64,000 nt of DNA, from assembly GCF_018709685.1 (NCBI RefSeq), contig NZ_JABDHQ010000004.1, forward strand, positions 124,001-188,000, read 5' to 3'. This document shows positions 46,959-56,151 of this stretch, one piece after another (position 1 is the stretch's first letter; every line of letters starts with the position of its first letter). Origin of the DNA: Akkermansia muciniphila. Its GTDB lineage: Bacteria > Verrucomicrobiota > Verrucomicrobiia > Verrucomicrobiales > Akkermansiaceae. Below the pieces are notes generated by a model. The model searched no databases. It was not told where the DNA came from and saw only the letters and a list, made by a program, of their open reading frames with translations. Made by a program: the position numbers and the translations under genes.

Positions 46959-47162
46959 GGCGGAAAGGAATATGCGTTGAAAGTTAGTGGTACAAACGGC
47001 TCTTTGCGCCAACCTCTTTCAAGATACATAATCCTTACGCCTTCTATCTTATTGAAGGGAATGTCAATCTACTGGTTTCAATGACTTACAGGAATCGCCG
47101 ATCTACCGGGAAATTCCTGTGAGCTTGAGGTTGGCGCAAGCAGATCATCGGTTCAGCAATTC
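46959..47162 (-). promoter_or_regulatory. Leader of CRISPR array 2
   Basis: It contains TTTGCGCCAACCTC (47003-47016) and the inverse GAGGTTGGCGCAA (47127-47139). The stretch 47095-47140 (TCGCCGATCTACCGGGAAAT onward) closely matches 36072-36117 in the array 1 leader, while the sequence between the arms has diverged. This marks both as leaders recognised by the same adaptation machinery. Confidence 0.75.
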
Positions 47163-47273
47163 ATGTTGGAATCGCTGATTCACCTCTGGTTAACCAACCT
47201 GTTTTTGATGCTAGATGGTCCGTGGCCTATCGTCCAGCAACTTTTTTCCATCACAGTCATTCCGAAAACAAAA

Positions 47274-47300
47274 GGCCGCTCCATTCAACACGGAGCGGCC
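47274..47300 (-). terminator. glyS terminator
   Basis: A 9-bp GC-rich stem (47274-47282 with 47292-47300, GGCCGCTCC) followed on the minus strand by TTTTGTTTT, about 40 bases after the glyS stop. Confidence 0.8.
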
Positions 47301-47340
47301 CTGAAGTGTTTTGCGGCATCAGCGGCCGTCAAAGGCGCCA

Positions 47341-48918
47341 TTAACGCACGCGGGCAATGAGCCAGTGAAGCAGGTCCTTGATGGCAACGCGTTCCTGCTC
47401 CATGGAGTCGCGGTGGCGGATGGTCACCGTGTCCTTGAGGGAGGCATCGTTTTCTCCGAGGGTTTCAAAGTCCACCGTGATGCAGAAGGGGGTACCCACT
47501 TCATCCTGGCGTCGGTAGCGGCGGCCGACGGCTCCCGTTTCATCATAGAAGACGGGCATCCACGGCTGGAGCGTTTTTTCAATTTCCCGGGCGATGCGCA
47601 CCTGTTCCTCGTTTTTCTTGAGCAGCGGGAAGATGGCGGCCTTGATGGGAGCCATCCGGGGGACAAAGCGGAGCACGGTACGTATGTCTTTCTTGCCCTT
47701 GTCATCCACCAGTTCTTCTTCATCAAAGGCTTCACAGATGATGGCCAGAATGGTGCGGTCACACCCGGCGGAGGGTTCCACCACGTGGGGAATGAATTTC
47801 TCCCGCGTTTCTTCGTCAAAGTATTCCAGCGGACGGCCGGAGCCTTTCTGGTGGCAGCTCAAGTCATAGTCCGTGCGGTAGGCAATGCCTTCCAGTTCCT
47901 GAATGCCGAACGGGAATTCATATTCCAGGTCGTAGGTTTTCTTGGAGTAGAAGGCGCGTTCACCATCCGGCACATCCAGCAGATGAATGTGTTCGCGCGG
48001 CACGCCCACTTCATCATAGAAGCTGAGGCGGTGTTCCAGCCATTCATCCACCAGGCGCAGGCCGTCTTCCGGACGGCAGAAGTATTCGATTTCCATTTGT
48101 TCGAATTCGCGGGAACGGAAGGTGAAGTTGCGCGGATTGATTTCGTTGCGGAAGGATTTGCCGATCTGGGCAATCCCGAAGGGGAGCTTCACACGGGAGC
48201 TGTCCAGAATGTTCTTGTACTGGCAGAAGATGGACTGGGCCGTTTCCGGACGCAGCCAGCCGGTGGCATTGGGATCGTTTTCATCAGAGGTGGCCCCAAT
48301 GGTCGTCTTGAACATGAGGTTGAATTCACGGGCTTCCGTCACCAGGGAACCGTTGGCGGGGTTGTACATGGTGGAGTCCGTGATGGGTTCCATGCGTTCG
48401 CCTTGAAGCTCCATTTCCTTGTGGGAGACGTCCTTGCCGGCCAGCTGGGCATAGTACTGGGCTGCCGTTTTTCGTGCCTTGTCCGCCTGTTTTTCAGAGT
48501 CCACCAGGACGGAGTATTCCTTTTCCACGCTCCAGGAGCCGTCTTTCCTGGTGGCTCCGGTGTAGAAGAAGCCCATGCCGCTCTGTGCCGGAATCTGGTC
48601 CGCGCGCAGGCGTTCCTTGGTCAGCAGGCAGTCGCACATCGGGTCGGAGAAGCCGCCCACGTGGCCGGAGGCCACCAGCACGGAGTTATGCGTCAGAATG
48701 GAGCCGTCCATGCCCACCATGTCGTCGCGTTCCTGCACGTTTTTGCGCCACCAGTATTCCTTGAGGTTGCGCTTGAGTTCCACACCCATGGGACCGTAGT
48801 CCCAGCAACCATTCAGCCCGCCATAGATTTCAGCTGCCTGGAAGATGAAGCCCCGCCTTTTGCAGAGGCTCACGATTTTCTCCATTCGGACGGGATCTGT
48901 ATTGGTTCTGTCTGCCAT
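47341..48918 (-). CDS. glyS: Glycyl-tRNA synthetase (dimeric, class IIa)
   Basis: A 525-residue single-chain GlyRS of the alpha2 type, which charges tRNA-Gly. Visible elements: KIVSLCKRRGFIFQAAEIYGG at the N-terminus, the glycine-recognition region ATGWLRPETAQSIF, motif 2 GKSFRNEINPRNFTFRSREF, EQMEIEYF, and the C-terminal anticodon-binding domain from about residue 400 (FVPRMAPIKAAIFPLLKKNEEQ). It is monocistronic, with a terminator on the array 2 side. Confidence 0.96.
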   Translation of the reverse strand: MADRTNTDPVRMEKIVSLCKRRGFIFQAAEIYGGLNGCWDYGPMGVELKRNLKEYWWRKNVQERDDMVGMDGSILTHNSVLVASGHVGGFSDPMCDCLLTKERLRADQIPAQSGMGFFYTGATRKDGSWSVEKEYSVLVDSEKQADKARKTAAQYYAQLAGKDVSHKEMELQGERMEPITDSTMYNPANGSLVTEAREFNLMFKTTIGATSDENDPNATGWLRPETAQSIFCQYKNILDSSRVKLPFGIAQIGKSFRNEINPRNFTFRSREFEQMEIEYFCRPEDGLRLVDEWLEHRLSFYDEVGVPREHIHLLDVPDGERAFYSKKTYDLEYEFPFGIQELEGIAYRTDYDLSCHQKGSGRPLEYFDEETREKFIPHVVEPSAGCDRTILAIICEAFDEEELVDDKGKKDIRTVLRFVPRMAPIKAAIFPLLKKNEEQVRIAREIEKTLQPWMPVFYDETGAVGRRYRRQDEVGTPFCITVDFETLGENDASLKDTVTIRHRDSMEQERVAIKDLLHWLIARVR

Positions 48919-49002
48919 GATAAGATATATAGGTTGGGTTGGCTATGTGGGTTGTATTGATGACCGCAATCAGCGGCCAGTGAAAGCAAAAAGCGTGTCT
49001 TC

Positions 49003-49665
49003 TCAAGAATTCCAGGGGAGAGCCACCCCCTTGAGCAACTGGGAGTCATATCCGGCTTCCACCAGCGTGCGGAAGGCTTCCATCGCCTCCGGAGTTACGG
49101 GCTGTTCCGTGGAGAATCCCTGCCGGGGGTATTCCAGTATCCGTTGAAAGTCCCCCACCATGGCGGAGACGACCAGCTCCTGCGGCAGTTCCGGAGTCAA
49201 GTATTCCCGGAAGCTTACGGGAGGGGAGCTGACCGTTACCCCGGGTTCCGGCCACTGGGCCTGGAGCGTAGCCAGGGTACGCCGTTCCATATACGGTTTT
49301 TGCAGGGCTATGAGGCTGACAGGCTCCGGAATGCCGGCCTGTTTCAGGATTTCCCGGGAAAAACGGACGTTTTCCCCGGTGTTGGCGGACTTATTTTCAA
49401 TGAGTATCCGGTCTTCCGGCACTCCCGCCTTCACGGCTGCCGCCGCAAAAAGTTCCGCCTCCGTCACAGCCCATTCCCCGGTGAACCGCCCGACCCCGCC
49501 GGAAAACAGGAGCAGGGGCGCCAGCTTCCTCGCATAAAGTTCCGCCGCATATTCCGCCACCCGCACGTCATTGCTGCCAAGGATGAAGATGAGGTCCGCC
49601 GGGCGCAGCTCCTGCTTCACATGGTGGTAGTCCCATAAAATTTCTATTGCTTCTTCCGGAGTCAT
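49003..49665 (-). CDS. YdcF-like (DUF218) protein
   Basis: A 220-residue YdcF family protein: PADLIFILGSNDVRVAEYAAEL, LAPLLLFSGGVGRFTGEWAVTEAEL and ILIENKSANTGENVRFSREIL match the Rossmann-like DUF218 fold with its acidic and Gly-rich loops. I chose ATG 49665 (MTPEEAIEIL); the longer open frame upstream overlaps the CPBP gene and looks like its shadow. It is the last gene of the lrp-aminotransferase-CPBP-ydcF operon, 43 bases after the CPBP stop. The biochemical role is unknown (S-adenosylmethionine binding is reported for E. coli YdcF). Confidence 0.8.
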   Translation of the reverse strand: MTPEEAIEILWDYHHVKQELRPADLIFILGSNDVRVAEYAAELYARKLAPLLLFSGGVGRFTGEWAVTEAELFAAAAVKAGVPEDRILIENKSANTGENVRFSREILKQAGIPEPVSLIALQKPYMERRTLATLQAQWPEPGVTVSSPPVSFREYLTPELPQELVVSAMVGDFQRILEYPRQGFSTEQPVTPEAMEAFRTLVEAGYDSQLLKGVALPWNS

Positions 49666-49708
49666 CAGTCTTATGTACTTAAGAAGCCCCTCCCTGTAAA
49701 CGCCGGAT

Positions 49709-50488
49709 TCACCACAGGCCGTATTTGCCCCATTCCAGGGCGGCCCATCCCAGCAGCGCATTCGCCACTGCGTGCATGATGATGACGGCGCACAGGTTTT
49801 TCTGCCACACGGCAAGGAGGTACGCCAGAGAGCCGTAGATGAAGGCGCCGCAGTAGTCCACCGGCTGGTGCACGGCCATGAAGCACAGGGTAGTTACCCA
49901 GTACGCTTTCCAGGTGTTCGTGCCGAAGGGCACTTTCCACGGGTGGTCCAGGTTCACCATCAGGCGCATCAGGTACCCGCGCCAGAAGAGTTCTTCCACC
50001 AGAGCCACTACCACCACGGCCCGGAAGAAGCGCAGGGCCAGCGCCGCCAGCCAGCTCCAGGAGTCCGGAGCAAAGACAATGCCGGGATCAAATCCTTCCG
50101 GGCGCGCGTCAATTCCCAGCAGGTACCGGTACCATGGCCAGGAGGGGTGGCCGAACCACGCGTCCGGCCCGCCCGGCAGACGGTCCGCCACCATCGCAGG
50201 GGCCAGCCAGCACAGGATGCCCAGCACGCCGAAGAGGACGCCCCACACGGCAGGTTTCCATTTCCAGTCCCAGTCAACGGCCTTTCTCCACCAGATGACC
50301 AGGGCAAAGCAGACGATGGCCTGCACGGGGTACAACCATTGCTCCGGCGCCCTTCTCCACCAGGCCGCGGCAGGGTGGTCCCATTCCAGAAACGGGCCGC
50401 CAAACTGCCACAGCAGGGTAAAGCCCATGAACACCGCAAAGGGCGCTACGTACGCCCTTGTTTTCAGGGCCTCCGGGACGGAGCTCAT
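49709..50488 (-). CDS. CPBP/CAAX-type intramembrane protease, PEP-CTERM-associated type
   Basis: A 259-residue protein with about eight hydrophobic segments. Active-site motifs of the ABI/CPBP (Rce1-like) group: VEELFWRGYLMRLM (EE-x3-R), FMAVHQPVDYCGAFIYG (His) and CAVIIMHAVANALLG (second His). The layout resembles the CAAX-protease-related proteins reported alongside exosortase/PEP-CTERM systems, which fits the three PEP-CTERM proteins in this window (the link is inference). It starts 13 bases after the aminotransferase stop, so it is co-transcribed. Confidence 0.78.
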   Translation of the reverse strand: MSSVPEALKTRAYVAPFAVFMGFTLLWQFGGPFLEWDHPAAAWWRRAPEQWLYPVQAIVCFALVIWWRKAVDWDWKWKPAVWGVLFGVLGILCWLAPAMVADRLPGGPDAWFGHPSWPWYRYLLGIDARPEGFDPGIVFAPDSWSWLAALALRFFRAVVVVALVEELFWRGYLMRLMVNLDHPWKVPFGTNTWKAYWVTTLCFMAVHQPVDYCGAFIYGSLAYLLAVWQKNLCAVIIMHAVANALLGWAALEWGKYGLW

Positions 50489-50501
50489 GGACGCGGAGAG
50501 G

Positions 50502-51671
50502 TCAGGAGAGGGTTTTCACAAAACGCTCCATGCGGTTGCAGGCTTCCTTGATCTGGTCAAAGGCAGTCGCATAGCAGCAGCGCAGGTAGCCTTCCCCGCT
50601 TGCACCGAAAGCGGTACCGGGCACGGCGGCCACCTGCTCTTCCATCAGCAGGCGCGTAGCGAATTCCTTGCTGGAAAGGCCGAATTTGGAGATGTCCGGG
50701 AAGGCGTAGAATGCGCCTCCGGGCAAATGGCAGTCTATGCCGATTTCATTGAACCGCTTCACCAGGAAGTCCCGGCGCTGGCGGTAGCTTTCCCGCATTT
50801 TCAGCATGGCGGAGGTTCCGTTTTCCAGTGCTTCAATGGCCGCCTCCTGGGAGGTGATAGGCGCGCAGAGCATGGAGTACTGGTGGATTTTCATCATGGC
50901 GGAGATGAGCGGTTCCGGCCCGCAGGCATAGCCCAGGCGGAAGCCCGTCATGGCAAAGGCCTTGGAAAAACCGTGCAGTAGCAGCGTGCGTTCCTTCATT
51001 CCCGGCAGGGAGGCGATGGAGACATGCGGCTTGCCGTCGTAACGCAGCTCGCTGTAAATTTCATCCGTCAATACAATCAGGTCGTGCTTGATGCAGATGC
51101 GGGCAATTTCCTTGAGCGTTTCCACAGGGGCCACCGCTCCGGTCGGATTGGTGGGGAAGTTGAGCATCAGCACCTTGGTCCGGGGCGTGATGGCGGTCTC
51201 CAGCACGGCCGGATTCAGGGCAAACAGGTCCTGCTTGCTCGTAGGCACGGCGGTAGCCACGCCATAGGCCATTTTCACGCTGGGAGCGTAGGAAACGTAG
51301 CAGGGTTCATGGTAGAGAACCTCGTCCCCCGGGTTCAGCACGGCGCGCAGAGCCAGGTCAATGGCTTCGCTTACGCCCACCGTCACCAGCACTTCATGCA
51401 GGGGGTCGTATTTTACATGGAAGAAGCCTTCCACATATTTGGCGATGGAACGGCGCAGGGATTCCAGCCCGTAGTTGGAGGTGTAGGAGGTATGCCCTTT
51501 TTCCAGGGAGTAAATGGCTGCCTCACGGATGTTCCACGGCGTGACGAAGTCCGGTTCCCCCACGCCCAGGGAGATGATGTCCGTCCGGCCTGTGACCAGG
51601 TCAAAGAATTCCCGGATGCCGGAACGGGGAATGGAGTCTACCTGCTCCGCTATTTTGTTCTGCCAGTTCAT
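50502..51671 (-). CDS. PLP-dependent class I aminotransferase
   Basis: A 389-residue fold-type I aminotransferase. The PLP lysine is Lys237 in LLLHGFSKAFAMTGFRLGY; NFPTNPTGAV (Asn175 region) and LTDEIYSELRYDG carry the ring-stacking and phosphate contacts; the C-terminal Arg is in EGYLRCCYA. The sequence resembles the aspartate/aromatic aminotransferases of the I-gamma group; the exact substrate is open. It is 27 bases downstream of an Lrp/AsnC gene, a common pairing in which Lrp controls amino-acid turnover. Confidence 0.9.
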   Translation of the reverse strand: MNWQNKIAEQVDSIPRSGIREFFDLVTGRTDIISLGVGEPDFVTPWNIREAAIYSLEKGHTSYTSNYGLESLRRSIAKYVEGFFHVKYDPLHEVLVTVGVSEAIDLALRAVLNPGDEVLYHEPCYVSYAPSVKMAYGVATAVPTSKQDLFALNPAVLETAITPRTKVLMLNFPTNPTGAVAPVETLKEIARICIKHDLIVLTDEIYSELRYDGKPHVSIASLPGMKERTLLLHGFSKAFAMTGFRLGYACGPEPLISAMMKIHQYSMLCAPITSQEAAIEALENGTSAMLKMRESYRQRRDFLVKRFNEIGIDCHLPGGAFYAFPDISKFGLSSKEFATRLLMEEQVAAVPGTAFGASGEGYLRCCYATAFDQIKEACNRMERFVKTLS

Positions 51672-51698
51672 TAATGGTTCCTTTCTGACGGCAGGGGA

Positions 51699-52184
51699 TT
51701 ACGGAGCGACAACCAGGCGTTCGGCCTGCACGGGGGCCTCAAACACGCAGCCGTTTTTCTTGTAGGTTTTCAGATGGAAGTGCGTGGAAGTAGACAGAAC
51801 CCCTTCCAGCGTGGACAGTTTTTCCGCCACAAACCGGGCGATGTCCCGCATGCTTTTCCCCTCCACCAGCACCAGCAGGTCAAAGCCGCCGCTCGCCAGA
51901 TAGCAGGAGGAGACTTCGTCAAAACGGGAGATACGCATCGCCAGGCGGTCAAAGCCGCCGTCACGTTCCGGCGTCATCTTCACCTCAATGAAGGCCGCCA
52001 CACGGCTGTCGTGTTCGTATTCTTCATTCACCACCGCCTGGTAGCCCAGGATCACGCCTTCCTTTTCCCATTGCTCCCGCTGGGCTCGCACGGCTTCTTC
52101 AGTCATGTCAAGACGTTCGGCCAATTCGCCATCGCTCAAGCGGGCTTGAGTCGCCAGTAACTGTAGAAGTGTTGCGGAGGACAT
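51699..52184 (-). CDS. Lrp/AsnC family transcriptional regulator
   Basis: A 161-residue regulator: an N-terminal helix-turn-helix (LSDGELAERLDMTEEAVRAQREQWEKEGVILGY) and a C-terminal RAM ligand-binding domain (VAAFIEVKMTPE, SRFDEVSSCYLASGGFDLLVLVEG). It is first in the leftward operon with the aminotransferase and CPBP protease genes and probably autoregulates through the AT-rich gap upstream. The effector amino acid cannot be predicted. Confidence 0.9.
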   Translation of the reverse strand: MSSATLLQLLATQARLSDGELAERLDMTEEAVRAQREQWEKEGVILGYQAVVNEEYEHDSRVAAFIEVKMTPERDGGFDRLAMRISRFDEVSSCYLASGGFDLLVLVEGKSMRDIARFVAEKLSTLEGVLSTSTHFHLKTYKKNGCVFEAPVQAERLVVAP

Positions 52185-52488
52185 AAAATTTCAGGCATAA
52201 AAGACCCTTTTATAGCGGACGTGTCAAGAACACATGTTACGCAAGCCTGACATTCATTCTTTCCAGCATGATAAAATATGCTCTTTTTCTTCAAAAAACA
52301 GCCTTCGGCACAAAAACATAACATGATTAAATTCATAAATTTAAGTATTATTTCAAACATTCGTTGGAATTATTTTCAGAGAATAGTTGCTCTAATCCGC
52401 CCTTTGTGCCATAGTAAAGTGCATAGACCTGTAGCGTCCTTTTCTCAAGGAACGCTTGTTTCCAATTTTTATATGACAGTCTGATATT
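52185..52488. other. Divergent control region of lrp and the SNF2 helicase
   Basis: About 300 AT-rich bases without a gene between divergent genes. The lrp side should contain its promoter and, by family habit, an Lrp binding site. No unambiguous operator or -35/-10 pair was identified. Confidence 0.45.
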
Positions 52489-55400
52489 ATGAGCATGGCA
52501 CTTAACCCGGATAGGGCTACCCTGAACTTTCTCAACGCCTTTCCGGAAGAAATCCGTCTGCGCGGCGAGAAGCTCCAAAAGGATGGAGCGGTTACACAGA
52601 TCTTTGGCAATCATTTGTATATTCAGGGCCGTGTGGAAGACGCCCACGGCGTGCACCGCGTGAATCTGCGCCTCCAGGGCAACAGGTGGTTCGGGGCATG
52701 CTCCACGGAGGACGAGGATCTGGCCGGGGCGGCCATGTACGCCGCCATGCTGGAACGCATGTACCGCGGCCAGGACCTGCCGGAATCACCCAATGAACTG
52801 AACGACGTCCCCCTGCTGGATATTTTGGAAGAGAAGCTGGGCCGTGAACTGGACGACAAGGAGGCGGATTACGTCAGCAAGCTGGAAAAGCGCTACCGCC
52901 GCTTCGCCATTGAGCAGGAAATCCATGACCATGACATGGTGCGCCTGAATCCCCGGTGGGAAATCGTCAGCTATGACCCGCTGGAGCTGTGGCCCGTGCC
53001 CCCCACCAACATCCTGGAGTTCTGGAACTACATCGCGTACGCCTTTAACAAGAGGCGCCTGCCCTACCCGGAATTCATGGAGTCCATCACGGACCTGGAA
53101 AAAATCCAGCGCAAGATTCATGAATGGGAGCGTTCCCGTGAAGTGGGCACCTGGTATGACCGCATCCAGTCCGTGAATGAACGCCCCCCGCAACCGCCCC
53201 GCGGAGAGCTGTTCATGAGGCTCGTCTCCACCATTAACGAGGGCCACTTTGAATACCGCCATTCCCTGAAGCAGGACTGGATTCCCGTCCGGGAAAAACA
53301 GGACCTGGACCATCTGGAAAACCTGCATGAACGCGCCGCCGTGCGCATGGACGCCCAGACGGAAATCCTCCTTGTGGCCCTGTCCGACTATGCCCGTGCG
53401 GAAGACGCCCTGACGCTGGACCTGGACCAGGAAGCCGCGTGCGCCCTGATGAACAAGCTTTTCCACCAGCCCGCCCTGAAAGGCTACCTGGTGAACCTGG
53501 ATGAAAATTACTTCAAGGTGGTGGACGAACCGCTCAAGTGGATTTGCCAGGACGACCCCATTGAGCCGGATTGCTACGCCCTCCAGCTCGCCACGTCCAC
53601 CGGCATCAACGTTTCCCACTCCGTCCGCCAGCTTCCGGGCCAGCAGGAACTTTACCAGTCTGATGAAACCGTGTTCCCCGGCCCTCCCCGCTGGCTGGAA
53701 AGCACGGAAGTGGAACCCCGTTATTCCATTCCCAAACAGGTCATCGACAGCCTTGAAGGGGTGGAATTCCTGCGCAAGATAGGCGCTTCCCTTCCCCCCA
53801 GCATGGAAGACCGCGTGGTGGACATTGACCTTCGCGGCACCTTTGACATGAAGATTGTCCGCGGCCTCACCTCCGCGGAAACGGAGCACGTCCTGTGTGA
53901 AGTAAGCGCCAGGGACGCTTCCGGCTACCGCACGGAAAAGCTCGGCAAGGACGGCTGGGACGTGGCCCACCAGGAGCCCATGAAGAACAAGGCCCTGCTG
54001 CGCTTCATCCGTGAACATCTTTATCCCATTCCCGGCCTGCTGGAGGAAATGGGCTTCTCCTATGACCCCCAGGTAGGCGCCTTCAAGGCCCGCGTTACCC
54101 GGCAGTTCCCTGAAAAATTTGCGGAATGGGCCAAGCAGCTCCCGGAAGAGCTGACCGTCAACATGGACGAGAAGCTCAAGACATTGCTGGCGGACCCGGT
54201 GGCCGCCGCCGTTCGGTTTGAAGTGGTCAACCAGGAAATTGACTGGTTTGATCTCCGCATCGTCATTGACGTGGAAGGCGTGCAGCTTTCCAAGGAACAA
54301 ATCCGCGCCCTGGTGGCCGCCAGAGGCGGCTACGTCCGCATGGACGACGGAGGCTGGATGCGCCTGGAAATCAAGCTGGACAACGACCAGCGCGACGCCG
54401 TCACCCGCCTGGGCCTGGACCCCTTCGACCTCTCCGGGGAAACCCACCGCATGCACGCCATGCAGCTGGCGGACCCGAAGGCCGCGGAAGTGTTCGACCC
54501 GAAGGCCTGGAAACGCATCAAGGACCGCACGGCGGAAATCAAGATCGACGTCAAGCCGGACGTCCCCTCCCAGCTTCAGGCCACCCTGCGCCCGTACCAG
54601 GTGGATGGCTTCCACTTCCTGGCTTATCTGGCTACGAACGGCTTCGGCGGCATCCTGGCGGACGACATGGGTTTGGGCAAAACCATCCAGTCCATTACGT
54701 ACGTCCTCTGGCTGCGTGAGGAATTCGCTCGCAAAAACAAATCCAAGAAGAAGGTCGCCGTTCCTCCGGTGCTCATCGTCTGCCCCAAGTCCGTGCTGGA
54801 CGTCTGGGCCGGGGAAACGGAGAAATTCGCTCCCGGCGTGCGCGTGCTCGTCATCCGCAGCAAGGACCAGGCCAATCTGGACGACATCCGGAAGAATTAC
54901 GACATGGTCGTGGTCAACTACGCCCAGCTCCGCGTCTGCGGTGAAACCCTCAACCAGATCAAGTGGCTCACGGTCATCCTGGATGAAGGCCAGCAGATCA
55001 AGAATCCGGATTCCAAGGCCGCCAAAGCCGCGCGTGAAATCGTTTCCTACAACCGCCTCGTCCTTTCCGGCACGCCCATTGAAAACCGCCTGCTGGACAT
55101 GTGGTCCCTCATGGCCTTCTCCATGCCCGGCGTCCTCGGTTCCCGCTCCTACTTCAAGAAACGCTTTGACAAGCGCAAGGACCCGCAGAGCCAGAACCGC
55201 CTGGCCGCGCGTCTGAAGCCCTTCCTGCTCCGCCGTACCAAATCCCAGGTGGCCAAGGACCTGCCCCCCAGGACGGAAGAAGAAGTGTACGCCAAGATGG
55301 AAGGCATCCAGAGCCAGCTGTACAAGGCGGAACTCCGCCGCATCCAGCAGGCCCTCCTTGGCCTGGACTCTGATGAATCCGTCAAGAAGAACAGCTTCGC

Positions 55401-56004
55401 CATTCTGCAAGGACTCATGCGCCTGCGCCAGATCTGCTGCCACCCCGGCCTGGTGGACCCCAAATACGCCAAGGAAGACAGCGCCAAGATGACCGCCCTG
55501 TTCTACCTGCTGGACCAGCTTCGGGAAGAAGGGCACAAGGTGCTCGTCTTCTCCCAGTTCGTCTCCATGCTGGAAATCATCAAGAACCGCCTGGAGGCGG
55601 AAAACAGGCCGCTTAACTACCTCACCGGGCAGACGAAGGACCGCCGCGGGGAAATTGAAAAATTCCAGACCACCAAGGACCCGTCCGTCTTCCTGCTCTC
55701 CCTGAAAGCGGGGGGCGCCGGCCTCAACCTTACCTCCGCCTCCTACGTGGTCCTTTATGACCCGTGGTGGAACCCGGCCGTGGAAAGCCAGGCCATTGAC
55801 CGTACGCACCGCATCGGCCAGAAGAACAAGGTGATCGCCTACCGCCTGCTGACGAAGGATTCCGTGGAAGAAAAAATCCGCATCCTCCAGCACCAGAAAA
55901 ACCAGCTCGTCGCCAACGTGCTAGGTGACGAAGGCTTCACCTCCAGCCTGGGCATTGACGACCTCAACTTCATCCTCAACCACGGGGATGACGAAGAAGG
56001 CTAG
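52489..56004 (+). CDS. SNF2/Swi2-family DNA helicase
   Basis: A 1171-residue SNF2 ATPase. The C-terminal ~490 residues hold the motor: Q/I motif GGILADDMGLGKTIQSITY (Walker A 728-732), DEGQ at 832-835 (motif II, replacing DEAH), LSGTPIENRLLDMWSLM (III), LVFSQFVSMLEII (IV), LLSLKAGGAGLNLTSAS (V) and QAIDRTHRIGQ (VI). The N-terminal ~700 residues are large and diverged, with a pattern (LYIQGRVEDAHGVHRVNLRL) that may be a degenerate SWIM-like region without its Cys/His ligands. Such bacterial proteins are thought to act on DNA or RNA polymerase; no partner is next to it. The DEGQ motif is common in bacterial HepA-like members. Confidence 0.92.
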   Translation: MSMALNPDRATLNFLNAFPEEIRLRGEKLQKDGAVTQIFGNHLYIQGRVEDAHGVHRVNLRLQGNRWFGACSTEDEDLAGAAMYAAMLERMYRGQDLPESPNELNDVPLLDILEEKLGRELDDKEADYVSKLEKRYRRFAIEQEIHDHDMVRLNPRWEIVSYDPLELWPVPPTNILEFWNYIAYAFNKRRLPYPEFMESITDLEKIQRKIHEWERSREVGTWYDRIQSVNERPPQPPRGELFMRLVSTINEGHFEYRHSLKQDWIPVREKQDLDHLENLHERAAVRMDAQTEILLVALSDYARAEDALTLDLDQEAACALMNKLFHQPALKGYLVNLDENYFKVVDEPLKWICQDDPIEPDCYALQLATSTGINVSHSVRQLPGQQELYQSDETVFPGPPRWLESTEVEPRYSIPKQVIDSLEGVEFLRKIGASLPPSMEDRVVDIDLRGTFDMKIVRGLTSAETEHVLCEVSARDASGYRTEKLGKDGWDVAHQEPMKNKALLRFIREHLYPIPGLLEEMGFSYDPQVGAFKARVTRQFPEKFAEWAKQLPEELTVNMDEKLKTLLADPVAAAVRFEVVNQEIDWFDLRIVIDVEGVQLSKEQIRALVAARGGYVRMDDGGWMRLEIKLDNDQRDAVTRLGLDPFDLSGETHRMHAMQLADPKAAEVFDPKAWKRIKDRTAEIKIDVKPDVPSQLQATLRPYQVDGFHFLAYLATNGFGGILADDMGLGKTIQSITYVLWLREEFARKNKSKKKVAVPPVLIVCPKSVLDVWAGETEKFAPGVRVLVIRSKDQANLDDIRKNYDMVVVNYAQLRVCGETLNQIKWLTVILDEGQQIKNPDSKAAKAAREIVSYNRLVLSGTPIENRLLDMWSLMAFSMPGVLGSRSYFKKRFDKRKDPQSQNRLAARLKPFLLRRTKSQVAKDLPPRTEEEVYAKMEGIQSQLYKAELRRIQQALLGLDSDESVKKNSFAILQGLMRLRQICCHPGLVDPKYAKEDSAKMTALFYLLDQLREEGHKVLVFSQFVSMLEIIKNRLEAENRPLNYLTGQTKDRRGEIEKFQTTKDPSVFLLSLKAGGAGLNLTSASYVVLYDPWWNPAVESQAIDRTHRIGQKNKVIAYRLLTKDSVEEKIRILQHQKNQLVANVLGDEGFTSSLGIDDLNFILNHGDDEEG

Positions 56005-56114
56005 GCCGGAGTCAGTGATTGGAGAGTATCGAGTAGAGAATAGTTATTTCAACTTCCGGACATTGTTCCATTCACTCTTTCCCTACTCTCTTATCTCTAA
56101 TCATTAAACACTAT

Positions 56115-56148
56115 AAAAAAGCCCCGCAATCAGTTGCGGGGCTTTTTT
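56115..56148. terminator. Bidirectional terminator between SNF2 and ApaG-like genes
   Basis: A 15-bp stem (56115-56129 with 56134-56148), A6 plus GCCCCGCAA paired with TTGCGGGGC plus T6, around a 4-base loop. It lies 110 bases after SNF2 and 4 bases beyond the stop of the convergent gene. Confidence 0.92.
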
Positions 56149-56151
56149 ATT

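Noticed and set aside
47163-47360. 65-codon frame between the array 2 leader and glyS
   Set aside because: It overlaps the glyS terminator hairpin and the 3' end of glyS, with no family resemblance.
52786-55893. A 1035-codon minus-strand frame opposite the SNF2 gene
   Set aside because: Antisense shadow of a gene with all helicase motifs; no recognisable protein.
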